A stretch of DNA of 64,000 nt from Hymenobacter qilianensis (GTDB lineage: Bacteria; Bacteroidota; Bacteroidia; Cytophagales; Hymenobacteraceae), in assembly GCF_014489555.1 (NCBI RefSeq), contig NZ_CP060784.1:2232001-2296000 (forward strand). The letters run 5' to 3'. Below the pieces are notes generated by a model that did no database searches, was not told where the DNA came from, and saw only the letters and a list, made by a program, of their open reading frames with translations. Shown in pieces: positions 48,440-57,757 of this stretch. Both the position numbers and the translations under genes were made by a program. Position 1 is the first letter of the stretch, and each line of letters opens with the position of its first letter.

Positions 48440-50022
48440 CTACTCTTCCTCCGCCAGGCTTTCCTTCGTAATCACATCTACCATTCCGTCTTCGCTTACC
48501 ACAATAGCCATGCACGGATATGGGCTGCTCTCCACGTAACGAATGGCGGAGTTGTAGCGGGCGCCGCGCGTGCTGGTGCCCCTGCCTGAAGCCTTGCCAT
48601 CGAGAATCACCCCGATAGAATAGCAGTAAGACTCCGGATCCACGAGCACGGCGCCATCGATAGACGTAACCAGACGGGTGATGAGCGGCGTGAGCGGAAC
48701 GGGCTCGATGAGCGTGCATTGCAGCTTGAGGCGGTCAGCTTCGGCCAGCGCCTCGGTCGTGACGACGACGAGCGTTCCGTGCTTTTGCCGGCTGGCTTCC
48801 AGCACCACGTCCCAGAGGCGCTCCACTTTTTCGGGGGCGGTCAGATCAAAGGTGCGGCGCAGATCTTTGCGGAACTGGCTGCGGTTGAGACGCGCGCGCG
48901 GCAGACTGGGGTTGCCGTAGGTGGTACGCATCAGTACTTTGCCGTCGTGCTGAAATTCCCAGGCATAATGCGTTACGAAGTTGATAACGAACAAATCTTC
49001 CCGGCTTGGGTCATAATGACCGATGGGCCGGCCGAGGGCGTACACATTCTCGCCGTCTGCGAGCAGGCTTACGTCGGAAGTCGTCATTTCCAGCAGCTTG
49101 CGCACGGCCCGGTAGTCGGTGAGCGGGGTAGGGCAGGTGAGGGCAAACACTTCCTCCAGGTTAGGGTGGCGGCGTTTGGCCAGATACATCTTGCCCACGC
49201 CCTCCGCGCCCTCGTAGCGTAGGGAAGAAATGGTGTTGTAGGTGGCAAACAGCTTAGCCGTGGCCGGGCTGATGCCCAACGCTTGGGCAGGCGTATCCAT
49301 GAGCAGCTTACCAGCGGCGCGCAGTAGCTCGTCGGTTTCGCGGTGGCGCAGCAGCATGCCTGAGCCGGGTTCGGGCTCCGTCAACGACTTCACGCACTCC
49401 TCATGAAAGCGCAGCACGGCCGCCAGGCCCAGCGACGACGCCAGCAAGCGGCCATCGGTGTAATAGCGGTTGGGCGTGAGGGCCGGGTGAGTGCGCAGAA
49501 CTTTGCGGCTGAGGCGCAATACCGTCAGCACGTAGAAATCACCAATCTGAATGGGTATGCCCGCGAAGGATTGACGCTTTTTATCTGCTGAATCTACCTT
49601 GTCGAGAACTTCCTGCACCGCCAGCCGCAGACCAATGCTATGCTGCTTGCGCCGGATCATTTCCTCGCTCATCACCTGCTCACGGTCAAAATAAGCCCCC
49701 AGGGCTCCCGGAGCTGGAACTCCTGGCCCCGAGCCAGCACCCGGCCGAAGTGGGCGAAATCAAGGCCACAGTCGGCGGGCTCCAGGCAAACGGCGGCTAG
49801 TACATCTTCATTTTGTTGGTCGGGCTCAGCTACCGGAATGCCCATCAGGAGGACATCAGGCGCTAAATCATCATCCAGCGTATCAAAAATGCCATTAGCA
49901 ATAGCCTGAGCCGCCTGCTGAAAACGGGATTGGTACGCCCATATTACCTGCGAGCCAGGTGCAGGCAAAGGCATGGTGGGTGCTACAGGAGGAGCCGAAA
50001 CGAGGGGAAGCGGAGAAAGCAT
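48440..50022 (-). CDS. Putative diadenylate cyclase with N-terminal DACNV-type sensor, frame broken once as read
   Basis: Reconstructs to 527 residues from ATG 50022 on the minus strand. A missing base in the run at 49696-49700 splits it; restored, REPWG continues into AYFDREQVMSEEM. The C-terminal 130 residues are a DAC (DisA_N) domain: SIDGAVLVDPES with the DGA motif and GRGTSTRGARYNSAIRYVESS in place of the canonical GTRHRAA. The large N-terminal part resembles the DACNV sensor. c-di-AMP synthesis is predicted by family, but the altered RHR motif leaves it uncertain. No receptor or nuclease gene is adjacent. Confidence 0.82.
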
Positions 50023-50116
50023 AGTGTAGGCGGCAAGAAAACGGAGCGGAATAAATAAATATAAGTCACTGATTTATAATAATATGAGTTATAGTTGAGT
50101 TGCCGGCGCAGAGCTT

Positions 50117-50914
50117 TTACAGCTGAAACACAACCGGCAACACCATCTTTTGCTTCATTGGCTGCCCTTTATAGCGGGCGGGCGTCCATTTGGGAGCCGC
50201 TTTGATCAGGCGCAACGCTTCCTCATCGAGGCCCGAGCCAAGGCGCTTAATAACCTTAGGCTCAACGAGCGAGCCATCCTTCTCTACGATAAACTCCATC
50301 ATCACGCGGCCCTCTACTTTGCGCTGACGGGCCAGCGTCGGGTATTTCTGGTTTTCCTGAATCCAGGTAAAAAAAGCCTCGGTGCCACCTACGGGCCGGG
50401 CAGGCTCATCGGGTTTTACCATCGTAGCGCCCGATGGGGTGGTAGCTCCGGCAGGCGCGGCGGCAGCCGTAGCGCCCGACTCATCTGCTGGAATAGCAAA
50501 GGACACGGGTACCGTGACGCGCTGCCGAACTTTTGCCCCCCGGTGCTGCGCCGGCGTCCATTTTGGGCCGCCTTTGATGAGGCGAATAGCTTCCTGATCT
50601 AATTCCGGGTCGAGGGGCTGCGTAACGGCTACATTGGAAATAACGCCCGACTTTTCCACCACAAACGTAACGGGTGCCGTGCCCTGCACGCCGCGCTGTA
50701 AGGCTCCTGTGGGGTATTGCTGATTGTCGGCCAGATACTGCGCGTACGCTTCCACGCCGCCCACGGGCACAGCGGGCTGACCGACGGTGTCATAAATCTC
50801 GTCGGCGTTGGGCTTGGGGGCTTTCAGCTTTTGCTGGGCCTGAACACTGGAAAAGCCTGCGGCACTCATCAGCAGTAACAAGCTCAGACAGCGGAGGGGA
50901 CGCAATAGGGGCAT
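50117..50914 (-). CDS. Exported protein with two TonB C-terminal domains
   Basis: 265 residues from ATG 50914 (signal peptide LRCLSLLLLMSAAGFSSVQA). Two TonB_C-like domains are in tandem: residues about 50-130 (VEAYAQYLADNQQYPTGALQRGVQGTAPVTFVVEKSG) and about 175-265 (EAFFTWIQENQKYPTLARQRKVEGRVMMEFIVEKDG). Unlike true TonB there is no N-terminal membrane anchor or ExbB/ExbD partner nearby, so it is probably periplasmic. Role unknown. Confidence 0.85.
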   Translation of the reverse strand: MPLLRPLRCLSLLLLMSAAGFSSVQAQQKLKAPKPNADEIYDTVGQPAVPVGGVEAYAQYLADNQQYPTGALQRGVQGTAPVTFVVEKSGVISNVAVTQPLDPELDQEAIRLIKGGPKWTPAQHRGAKVRQRVTVPVSFAIPADESGATAAAAPAGATTPSGATMVKPDEPARPVGGTEAFFTWIQENQKYPTLARQRKVEGRVMMEFIVEKDGSLVEPKVIKRLGSGLDEEALRLIKAAPKWTPARYKGQPMKQKMVLPVVFQL

Positions 50915-51154
50915 AAAGCAAAGGTTAAAAGTGGATAACATAGCCGTGTCACAACAACCACACCAGCGGCCCACTGGGTTCAGATGACGCCCGATGTGGC
51001 GTAAGCAGGCTCCTCTGATGGTCTGGTACCTGACAAAAAGTAGTATCGTTTACTAAGGCCTTAGGCATAGAATAACTTGAGTCGCCTCTAAAGCACTAGA
51101 CGGATAACTCCGGAAAATGCCTTAGGCTTTGGTACTTTTAGGCTCAACTGTCGC

Positions 51155-53001
51155 TTGCCTGTGCCCCAACCTGCTGCCTTTCGCCCGCTTTCCGTCGCGC
51201 CCGCCGACGTATTCACTGACAATCTTGCTGCCCACGCCAAGCAGGAGCAGTACTACGGGCGGCGCCACCAGGCCGTGGCCTGGGTCCGGGTAGTCGTGTT
51301 TGGGGCGGGTGCGCTGGGGGGCTATTATTTGTTCAGTAATGGCAATAACCTGGCTGGGCTGGCGTACGTGCTGGCGCTGTACGTGGTGTTTGTGCTCGTC
51401 ATGCGCTGGCACAGCCGCCTGGGGTACCACTACAATCACTATCGGCTGCTGGGCGTAATCAATCAGGAGGAGTTGGCACGGCTAGGGGGCAAATTGACTC
51501 AGTTCGATGCTGGCGCACGCTACCTGGATGCCAGCCATGCCTACGCCGCCGACCTCGATGTGTTTGGTCCGCACTCCTTGTTCCAGCTGCTCAGCCGTGC
51601 CACCTCCCGCCTGGGCCAGGATCGGCTGGCTGACTGGCTGCGGCAAGCTGCCACACCAGCCGTCGTGCGCGCCCGTCAGGCTGCCGTGGCCGAGTTGACC
51701 CCCGATGTTATCTGGCAGCAGGAGTGGCAGGCCCGCGCCCGGCACTTTCCGCGTCAGAACGACGATCCGCGCCGCTTCGCTGACTGGCTACAGCAGCCCG
51801 ATTTCTTCGCCGATAAAGCCTGGCTGAAAGTGGCTTTGTTCATTCTGCCGCCGCTGGCGCTTACCAGCGCGGGGCTGTGGCTGTCGGGCTATTCGTTTGG
51901 AATCGTTGTGCCGTTTCTGCTTGTGCTGGGGGCATTAATCACTATTACCGCGTGGCCCGCGACGACTACTTCGAGCACAGCGACAGCATGTATGATGTGC
52001 TGCGCGCTTACCGCGACCAGCTAGCCTTGCTCGAAACCCAGACATTTACATCGCCCCAACTGCTAGGATTGCAGGCTGTAGTGAACGCGCCAGGCACTGT
52101 GCCCGCCTCGCAGCTTATTGGTCAGCTAGCAAGCATTGTGGCCTATTTCTCAATGCGCCAAAGTACGCTGGCGGCCTTTTTTGCCAATAATCTGCTGTTC
52201 TGGGATTTCTTCTGGATGTGGCGCCTCGAAGCTTGGAAGCGCAAGCTAGGGGGCAAATTAGCGACTATGCTCGATGTTGTGGCCGAGGTAGAAGCCTTGG
52301 TAAGTCTGGCGGCGTATCAGTTTGCCAACCCTATGTACACGGTGCCCGAGCTCAGCAGCGAAGCGCTGGAGTTTACGGCCGAAGGCCTGGGGCATCCGCT
52401 TATCTTCAGCACCGAGCGCATCACCAACGATTTTAGCACGATAGGAGCGGGGTGCACGGGTGTTGTTACGGGTTCCAATATGTCGGGTAAAACTACTTTT
52501 TTGCGCACTGTGGGCGTGAATATGGTGTTGGCCCTGGCCGGCGGGGCCGTTTGTGCCAGCCGCTTGCGCCTGAGTCCGGCCCAAGTGTATACGGCCATGC
52601 GCACCCAGGATAATCTGGCCGAAAGCACTTCCTCATTCTATGCTGAATTGAAGCGTCTGCGCCTCTTGCTGGAGCTGACGGCCGCGGGTACGCCCGTTTT
52701 TTACCTGCTCGACGAAATCCTGAAAGGCACCAACTCCCGCGACCGGCACCGTGGGGCCCGCGCGCTTATTCACCAGCTCCACCAGCGCCCCGCCAGCGGC
52801 CTCATCAGCACCCACGATCTGGAGCTGGGCGCTCTGGCCGATGAATTGCCCGGCGCCGTAACCAATTATAGCTTCAACAGCACCATCGAAGGCGACGAAA
52901 TTCGGTTTGACTATCACCTCACGCCGGGCTTATGCCGTAGCTTCAACGCCAGCAAGCTGATGCAGCTCATGGGCATCGCCATTGATGTTTCGGCCGATTA
53001 A
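51155..53001 (+). CDS. Membrane-anchored MutS-like ATPase, frame broken once as read
   Basis: Reconstructs to 615 residues; start TTG 51155 or GTG 51161. One G is missing at 51928-51932, and restored the frame reads LVLGGINHYYRVARDD. Two pairs of hydrophobic helices (VVVFGAGALGGYYLFS with LAGLAYVLALYVVFVLV; LFILPPLALTSAGLWL with FGIVVPFLLVL) flank a helical region. The C-terminal ATPase has Walker A VVTGSNMSGKTTFLRT, the MutS signature DNLAESTSSFYAEL and Walker B YLLDEILKGTNSRDR. The mismatch-binding domain is absent, so mismatch repair is unlikely. Confidence 0.87.
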
Positions 53002-53125
53002 TTCAGACAAATGCTACCATCAGCTATTGCGTACTGCCTGATTGTTGAGCTTTTGCGTATAGAGCAAATGGGTCCCTGCGCATCTGCGGGGTCTCGCCAT
53101 TTGTAGCTTTTTATTTTGCTGAAGC

Positions 53126-54097
53126 GTGTACGTTCGTAATAATATTCGCTGGCGCGTCGTCTGGAAGTTCTCCTGGCGTAGCGTATGCATCTTTCTGCTG
53201 CACGCCTTTTTGGTATGCGTAGTGTATGGCCCCCTGAATATTAAGTCAATAGCTATTCCGTGGCAGCCAGTGGCCACGCTGGGTATTGCCGTTTCTTTTT
53301 ACATCGGCTTTAAGAATAACGGTTCCTACGACCGTTTCTGGGAAGGCCGGCAGCTGTGGGGTGGTATCGTTAACTACAGCCGCCTGTGGGCGGTGCAGGC
53401 GCTGGAGTTTGTGACTTCCCGCGTAGATGCGCCCGACGTAGATGCCCCCGAAGCTACTGCCGAGGAGCTAACGGGTCGGCACCAGCACCTCTTGTACCGC
53501 CAGATAGCCTGGTGCAATTCCGTTCGACTGCAATTGCGCCGCCAGGTAGCCGACTATTGGGATGCCGATGTAGCTCCTTTTCTAAGCAAAGAAGAGAGTG
53601 ATAATATTCGGGATTTGCAGAATCCGGCGGCGCATATTATCCGGCTTCAGGCCGCCGAGCTGCGCATTCTGCGCGAGGAGCGGGGCCTGCTCAACGACTT
53701 TCAGCACATGCGCCTTATGCAGACGCTGGAGGAGCTGTATAACCTGCAGGGTGGCTGCGAGCGAATCAAAAATACGCCCTTTCCGCGCCAGTATGCCTAC
53801 TACAGCTTTGTGTTCGTGTGGCTGTTTTCCTTGATGTTGCCCTTTGGTCTGATTAGTGAGTTTGCTCGCATGGGCCCCGATCATATCTGGCTTACTATTC
53901 CGTTTTCGGTGCTCATAGCCTGGGTGTTCAACACAATTGAAGTAGTGGGTCATACCAGCGAAAACCCCTTTGAGAATCAAATGAACGATGTGCCCATGAC
54001 AAGCATCTGCCGCACCATCGAGATTGACCTGCGCGAAATGCTGGGCGAAACCAAAGTGCCGAAAAAGCTGGAGCCCATAGACGACATTCTGTACTAG
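53126..54097 (+). CDS. Bestrophin-family channel
   Basis: 323 residues, GTG start at 53126 (MYVRNNIRWRVVWKFSWR). The family signature ISFYIGFKNNGSYDRFWEGRQLWGGIVNYSRLWA-type segment is near residue 55, with membrane helices near residues 20-35, 45-60, 215-235 and 245-262. The end has TSENPFENQMNDVPM. Bacterial bestrophins are pentameric ion channels. It is followed by a long inverted repeat. Confidence 0.93.
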   Translation: MYVRNNIRWRVVWKFSWRSVCIFLLHAFLVCVVYGPLNIKSIAIPWQPVATLGIAVSFYIGFKNNGSYDRFWEGRQLWGGIVNYSRLWAVQALEFVTSRVDAPDVDAPEATAEELTGRHQHLLYRQIAWCNSVRLQLRRQVADYWDADVAPFLSKEESDNIRDLQNPAAHIIRLQAAELRILREERGLLNDFQHMRLMQTLEELYNLQGGCERIKNTPFPRQYAYYSFVFVWLFSLMLPFGLISEFARMGPDHIWLTIPFSVLIAWVFNTIEVVGHTSENPFENQMNDVPMTSICRTIEIDLREMLGETKVPKKLEPIDDILY

Positions 54098-54120
54098 AAG
54101 TCTGTTGAGCGCTCTCCCGC

Positions 54121-54215
54121 CGGTCATGCAGAGCACAGCGAAGCATCTCGCGTGCTGACGTTGCCAAGCTAAACAACTAAACACGCGAGATGCTTCGCTC
54201 CGCTCTGCATGACCG
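54121..54215. repeat. Long inverted repeat between bestrophin and LysR genes
   Basis: Two 34-base arms, 54121-54154 and 54182-54215, are complementary except for two adjacent bases, with a 27-base loop. Each arm holds TCATGCAGAGC and GAAGCATCTCGCGTG. It resembles a dispersed palindromic intergenic repeat rather than a terminator, since no T-run follows. Confidence 0.88.
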
Positions 54216-54288
54216 CCTTTGAGAAGTAAAAACTAAAGCTGAAAACGCCTACACCGGTGAAATTCTGGCGCTAATCGTAGCTTGCGGC

Positions 54289-55193
54289 ATGCCTGATTTT
54301 CGTCTGCGTGTTTTTCAAGCGGTGGCGCGTCACCTGAGCTTTACCAAGGCCGCGCAGGAGCTGTTTATCACCCAGCCCGCCGTCACAAAGCATATCCGTG
54401 AGCTGGAAACGAGCTACGGTCAGCGCCTTTTTGAGCGGCGCGGCAACCGCGTGAGCCTGACCATCGCCGGTACGCTGCTGCTCACCCACGCCGATGAAGT
54501 GGAATTATTGCACGAGCGCCTGCAAAACCAGCTCCACGCTCTGCACGATGAAGCAGCCGGCCGACTGCGTCTGGGCGCCAGTACCACGCTGGCTCAGTAT
54601 GTGCTGCCACCCATTTTGCCCGGTTTTCAGGCCCAATACCCGCGCGTGGAGCTGACCTTGCTCAACGGCAACTCCGAGCAGATTGCCGAAGCGCTGCTCA
54701 GGGGGCAAATTGACTTGGGCTTTGTAGAAGGTCAGGTTAAAAACCGCGACCTCCATTATGAGCTTCTCCTCGATGATGAGCTGGTAGCCGTACGTTGCGC
54801 CGATCCTGGAAAAAAGCCCCCGAGAACATGACCCTGGCCGACGCGCTTCGGCATCCGCTGGTGTTGCGGGAGCGGGGCTCCGGTACGCTGGAAGTGCTGG
54901 AATATGCATTGCGGGCGCACAAAATCAAGCTGTCGGATCTCAACGTTGCGCTTTATCTGGATAACACGGAAGGCATTAAATCTTATCTGGAGGCGGCACC
55001 CCATTGTCTGGGTTTTGTGTCGCGGCGCGCCTTGATGAAGGAAGAAGCGGCTGGCTGGCTGGAGATTGTGCCCGTGCAGGAGTTGCGGCTCTCGCGGCGC
55101 TTCGAGGTGGTGTGGGTTCAGGGGCAGCCCTTATCTGCTCAGGCCCAGCGCTTCCTGACGTATACGCATCGCCATAGCAAGACTGGCTTATAA
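54289..55193 (+). CDS. LysR-type regulator, frame broken once as read
   Basis: Reconstructs to 301 residues from ATG 54289. The helix-turn-helix is AVARHLSFTKAAQELFITQPAVTKHIRELE. The effector domain starts near residue 85. One C is missing in 54817-54821; restored, DPGKKPPENMTLADAL continues. It precedes a YeiH exporter gene by 87 bases in tandem. In E. coli the LysR protein YeiE lies beside yeiH, so control of that exporter is likely. A short inverted repeat lies between the two. Confidence 0.87.
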
Positions 55194-55208
55194 CTAAAAG
55201 TTATTATA

Positions 55209-55228
55209 GATAATCATTTTTGATTATC
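55209..55228. promoter_or_regulatory. Inverted repeat, candidate LysR operator
   Basis: GATAATCA and TGATTATC form a perfect eight-base inverted repeat around TTTT, 53 bases before the YeiH start and 16 bases after the LysR stop. Position suggests a regulator site; the usual T-N11-A form was not tested. Confidence 0.5.
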
Positions 55229-55280
55229 CGGTGCGCTTGAAAAGCGTTGTTCTGGAATAGAGCTTGTAGCGCTTTACTCC

Positions 55281-56309
55281 ATGAAAATTGCCCGGCCTTT
55301 TGCTTCTCATTCCGCCCGTATTGACTCAGCACACCATCATGCAGCGTCGTTTTTAAAGCATCCCTTCATGGTGTTAGGCTACCCCCTGACACCGCAGCAG
55401 GTTCTCTTCTGGGTCGGGCTGATCTTCTGCCTCACCCCCTGGTCCTCGCCACCAGTGGCCTTGGGTCTGGGCTTGTCGGTAACTCTGCTGATCGGCAATC
55501 CATTTGCTACGCAAACTCACAAATACACGAGTAAGCTGCTGCAATACTCGGTAGTAGGCTTAGGTTTTGGCATCGATGCCAGCACCGCTGCTCAGGCTGG
55601 GCGCCAAGGGTTTGCATTTACCGTAGCCACTATTTTGGGTACGCTGGTGCTGGGCTACGGCATGGGCCGCTGGCTGGGCATTGAGCGCAAAACGGCCCAC
55701 CTGATTTCGTGTGGTACCGCTATCTGCGGTGGCAGCGCCATCGCGGCAGTTGGCCCGGTAATACAAGCCGAAAAGTCGCAGTTTTCGGTGGCCTTGGGTA
55801 CCGTGTTCGTGCTCAATTCAGTGGCGCTACTGGTTTTTCCGGCCTTGGGTCATGCCTTGCAAATGACTCAATATCAGTTTGGATTGTGGTGCGCCATTGC
55901 CATTCATGATACCAGCTCCGTGGTGGGTGCTGCCAGTCACTACGGCGACCAGGCGCTGCAAGTGGCCACCACCGTGAAGCTTTCCCGCGCCCTTTGGATA
56001 ATACCGGTGGCGCTTGGCACGGCCTTTTTGTTTAAAACGCCAGGTACCAAGGTTAAGCTGCCTTACTTCATTCTGGGCTTTATTGGAGCCATGCTGCTCA
56101 CCACCTACGTGCCGGCGTTACGCGGAGCAGGTGCCATAGCAGCCCAGATAGCGAAAGTAGGCCTAACACTCACCTTATTCCTGATTGGAGCCGGACTGTC
56201 GATGGAGGTGGTGCGCAAAGTGGGCATACGACCTTTTGGGTTGGGCGTGCTGCTATGGCTTGTTATTTCGGCTACTTCGCTGTGGGTTATTCTGCACACC
56301 GTGGCCTAG
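55281..56309 (+). CDS. YeiH/UPF0324-family membrane transporter
   Basis: 342 residues with about ten hydrophobic helices. Family segments include LGYPLTPQQVLFWVGLIF, VVGLGFGIDASTAAQ, SCGTAICGGSAIAAVGPVI and WCAIAIHDTSSVVGAASHYG. YeiH proteins are annotated as putative sulfate exporters; the substrate is weakly established. The 30-residue N-terminus before the first helix is soluble. It follows its probable LysR regulator and ends at a strong terminator. Confidence 0.9.
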   Translation: MKIARPFASHSARIDSAHHHAASFLKHPFMVLGYPLTPQQVLFWVGLIFCLTPWSSPPVALGLGLSVTLLIGNPFATQTHKYTSKLLQYSVVGLGFGIDASTAAQAGRQGFAFTVATILGTLVLGYGMGRWLGIERKTAHLISCGTAICGGSAIAAVGPVIQAEKSQFSVALGTVFVLNSVALLVFPALGHALQMTQYQFGLWCAIAIHDTSSVVGAASHYGDQALQVATTVKLSRALWIIPVALGTAFLFKTPGTKVKLPYFILGFIGAMLLTTYVPALRGAGAIAAQIAKVGLTLTLFLIGAGLSMEVVRKVGIRPFGLGVLLWLVISATSLWVILHTVA

Positions 56310-56327
56310 TTTCATTTTTTAGCTAAT

Positions 56328-56364
56328 AAAAAAGCCCCCAACACAATGCTGGGGGCTTTTTTTA
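56328..56364. terminator. Bidirectional terminator after the YeiH gene
   Basis: AAAAAAGCCCCCA and TGGGGGCTTTTTT form a stem around ACACAATGC, between convergent genes. Confidence 0.88.
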
Positions 56365-56382
56365 TGATTTGTAGGTGGTCGA

Positions 56383-56571
56383 TTACTCTTTTGTAGGCTT
56401 CTTGCGGCCCGAGCCACTTTTCTTACCACCACCATCTTGCTTATTGACGGTGGCCCAAGCCCGGCGCTCCGCTTCATCTTCCGACAAGCCTTGCTTTTCG
56501 TAGGTTTCCTCGATGTGTTCGGCCTTACGCTTCTGCTTGTCGGTGTAAGCCGATTTATCTCCTTGTGGCAT
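56383..56571 (-). CDS. Small basic protein, 'plasmid stabilization'-type family
   Basis: 62 residues from ATG 56571 (MPQGDKSAYTDKQKRKAEHIEE). The ERRAWATVNKQDGGGKKSGSGRK segment is widely conserved in bacteria, where it is often labelled plasmid stabilization protein. That label has little support. It is very hydrophilic, with a helical middle and a basic tail that suggests nucleic acid contact. Nothing here indicates a plasmid. Confidence 0.8.
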   Translation of the reverse strand: MPQGDKSAYTDKQKRKAEHIEETYEKQGLSEDEAERRAWATVNKQDGGGKKSGSGRKKPTKE

Positions 56572-56713
56572 GATAAAAATGATTGACGGGGAAAAGAAGG
56601 GGGCGGCACAGCCGTATACGCTACTTGCAGACAGAGTGGTTTCACGGTAACACAAGTCGTTGTTGAGCGCGGGCTGCCTATCTTCGCCTATTCGTCAGAA
56701 AAAGCCCTTAGCC

Positions 56714-56962
56714 ATGCGCCACGTAGCCGATATTCCGCACCCAGATGCCAAAATCACACTTTTTTCCTGGAACGGTAAATACCTGATTAAGCTGGAAAAA
56801 GGCCCTTTGGAGCAAACGTACAAGGTCAGCGAAATGGACCTGACCGGCGGCGATGCCGAAGTCCGCACCTTGCTCGACGACGAGTTTCTGCAAGCTGCCG
56901 TGCAGCGCTTTGAGCACATGCGCCAGGACCTACACGCCACCTTCGAGCGCCACGATATTTAA
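56714..56962 (+). CDS. Small protein of unknown function, 82 residues
   Basis: Not recognised. It starts at ATG 56714 (MRHVADIPHPDAKITLFSWN) and has a beta-rich first half (YLIKLEKGPLEQTYKVSEMD) and a helical second half (LLDDEFLQAAVQRFEHMRQDLHA). There is no signal peptide, so it is probably cytosolic. It precedes a coiled-coil exported protein by 11 bases, likely in one unit. Confidence 0.7.
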   Translation: MRHVADIPHPDAKITLFSWNGKYLIKLEKGPLEQTYKVSEMDLTGGDAEVRTLLDDEFLQAAVQRFEHMRQDLHATFERHDI

Positions 56963-56973
56963 GCCCGCATCCT

Positions 56974-57701
56974 ATGAAAAAAATATACATGCTATTGCTT
57001 CTGGGGGGCTTTTTGGGGCTGCTTTCTAAGCCCGCCGCCGCGCAGCTTTACGATGTGCGCGACGGCACTGTCAGTTTTGAGCGCAAAGAGCGGGAAGCCC
57101 TGAAAGTGCAGGTTGATGGCACCGCGCAATGGCTGCGCGACTATTGGCAAGCCTGGCTGAAAGACACCTACAGCATCCGGCTAAAGGGTGATGGCACCTT
57201 TGGCGTGGGCAAAAAGGACTTGCTGGTAGCCAAGCAAACACCCGTTTCCAGCGTATCAGGCAAGCTGATTGACCTTTATTCCAGCGTCGTTGCCCCGCCG
57301 ATACCGTAGCCGAGCTAGCCGTGTGGGCCACACTGGGGGGCAATTCATTTATGTCAGCCACCCAAACGCCGTCGGAGTATGCGGCCATGCGCACCATGGT
57401 TCAAAGCTTTGCGGCGGCGGCCCGCATCAAAGCCTACAGAGACCAAATAACGGAGGCAGAGAAGCAAGTGAAGGAAGTAGAAAAGGAGCGGGAGAAGCTG
57501 GAAAAAAACATCCAGAACCTGCAAGCGAATACCACCAGTAATCTGGCCCGCATCGAAACGCTCCAAAAGCAAAACGTAGAAAATACGCTCAAAGCCCGTC
57601 AGGATTCGGTTAAACTGATAACCAACGCTCAGCAACTGGAGCTGCGTAAACTTCGCTTAGAACGTCGACGTGATCGTCTGACCACACTTGAACGTAAGTA
57701 G
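56974..57701 (+). CDS. Exported coiled-coil protein, frame broken once as read
   Basis: Reconstructs to 242 residues from ATG 56974. A signal peptide (MLLLLGGFLGLLSKPAAAQ) is followed by a globular region of about 120 residues (TAQWLRDYWQAWLKDTYSIRLKGDG) and a charged coiled coil (EAEKQVKEVEKEREKLEKNIQNLQ). One C is missing at 57293-57296; restored, SSVVAPADTVAELAVWATLGGN continues. No known family was recognised. It may be a periplasmic structural protein. Confidence 0.75.
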
Positions 57702-57757
57702 GTAGCAAATGCGTTTTGCCGTTGCTTTTGCTTCGGTTTATTTGCCGCCTTTGCCCT

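Noticed and set aside
56383..56571. Plasmid origin or plasmid insertion suggested by the 'plasmid stabilization' family
   Set aside because: The family is common on chromosomes, and no replication, partition or transfer gene is present.
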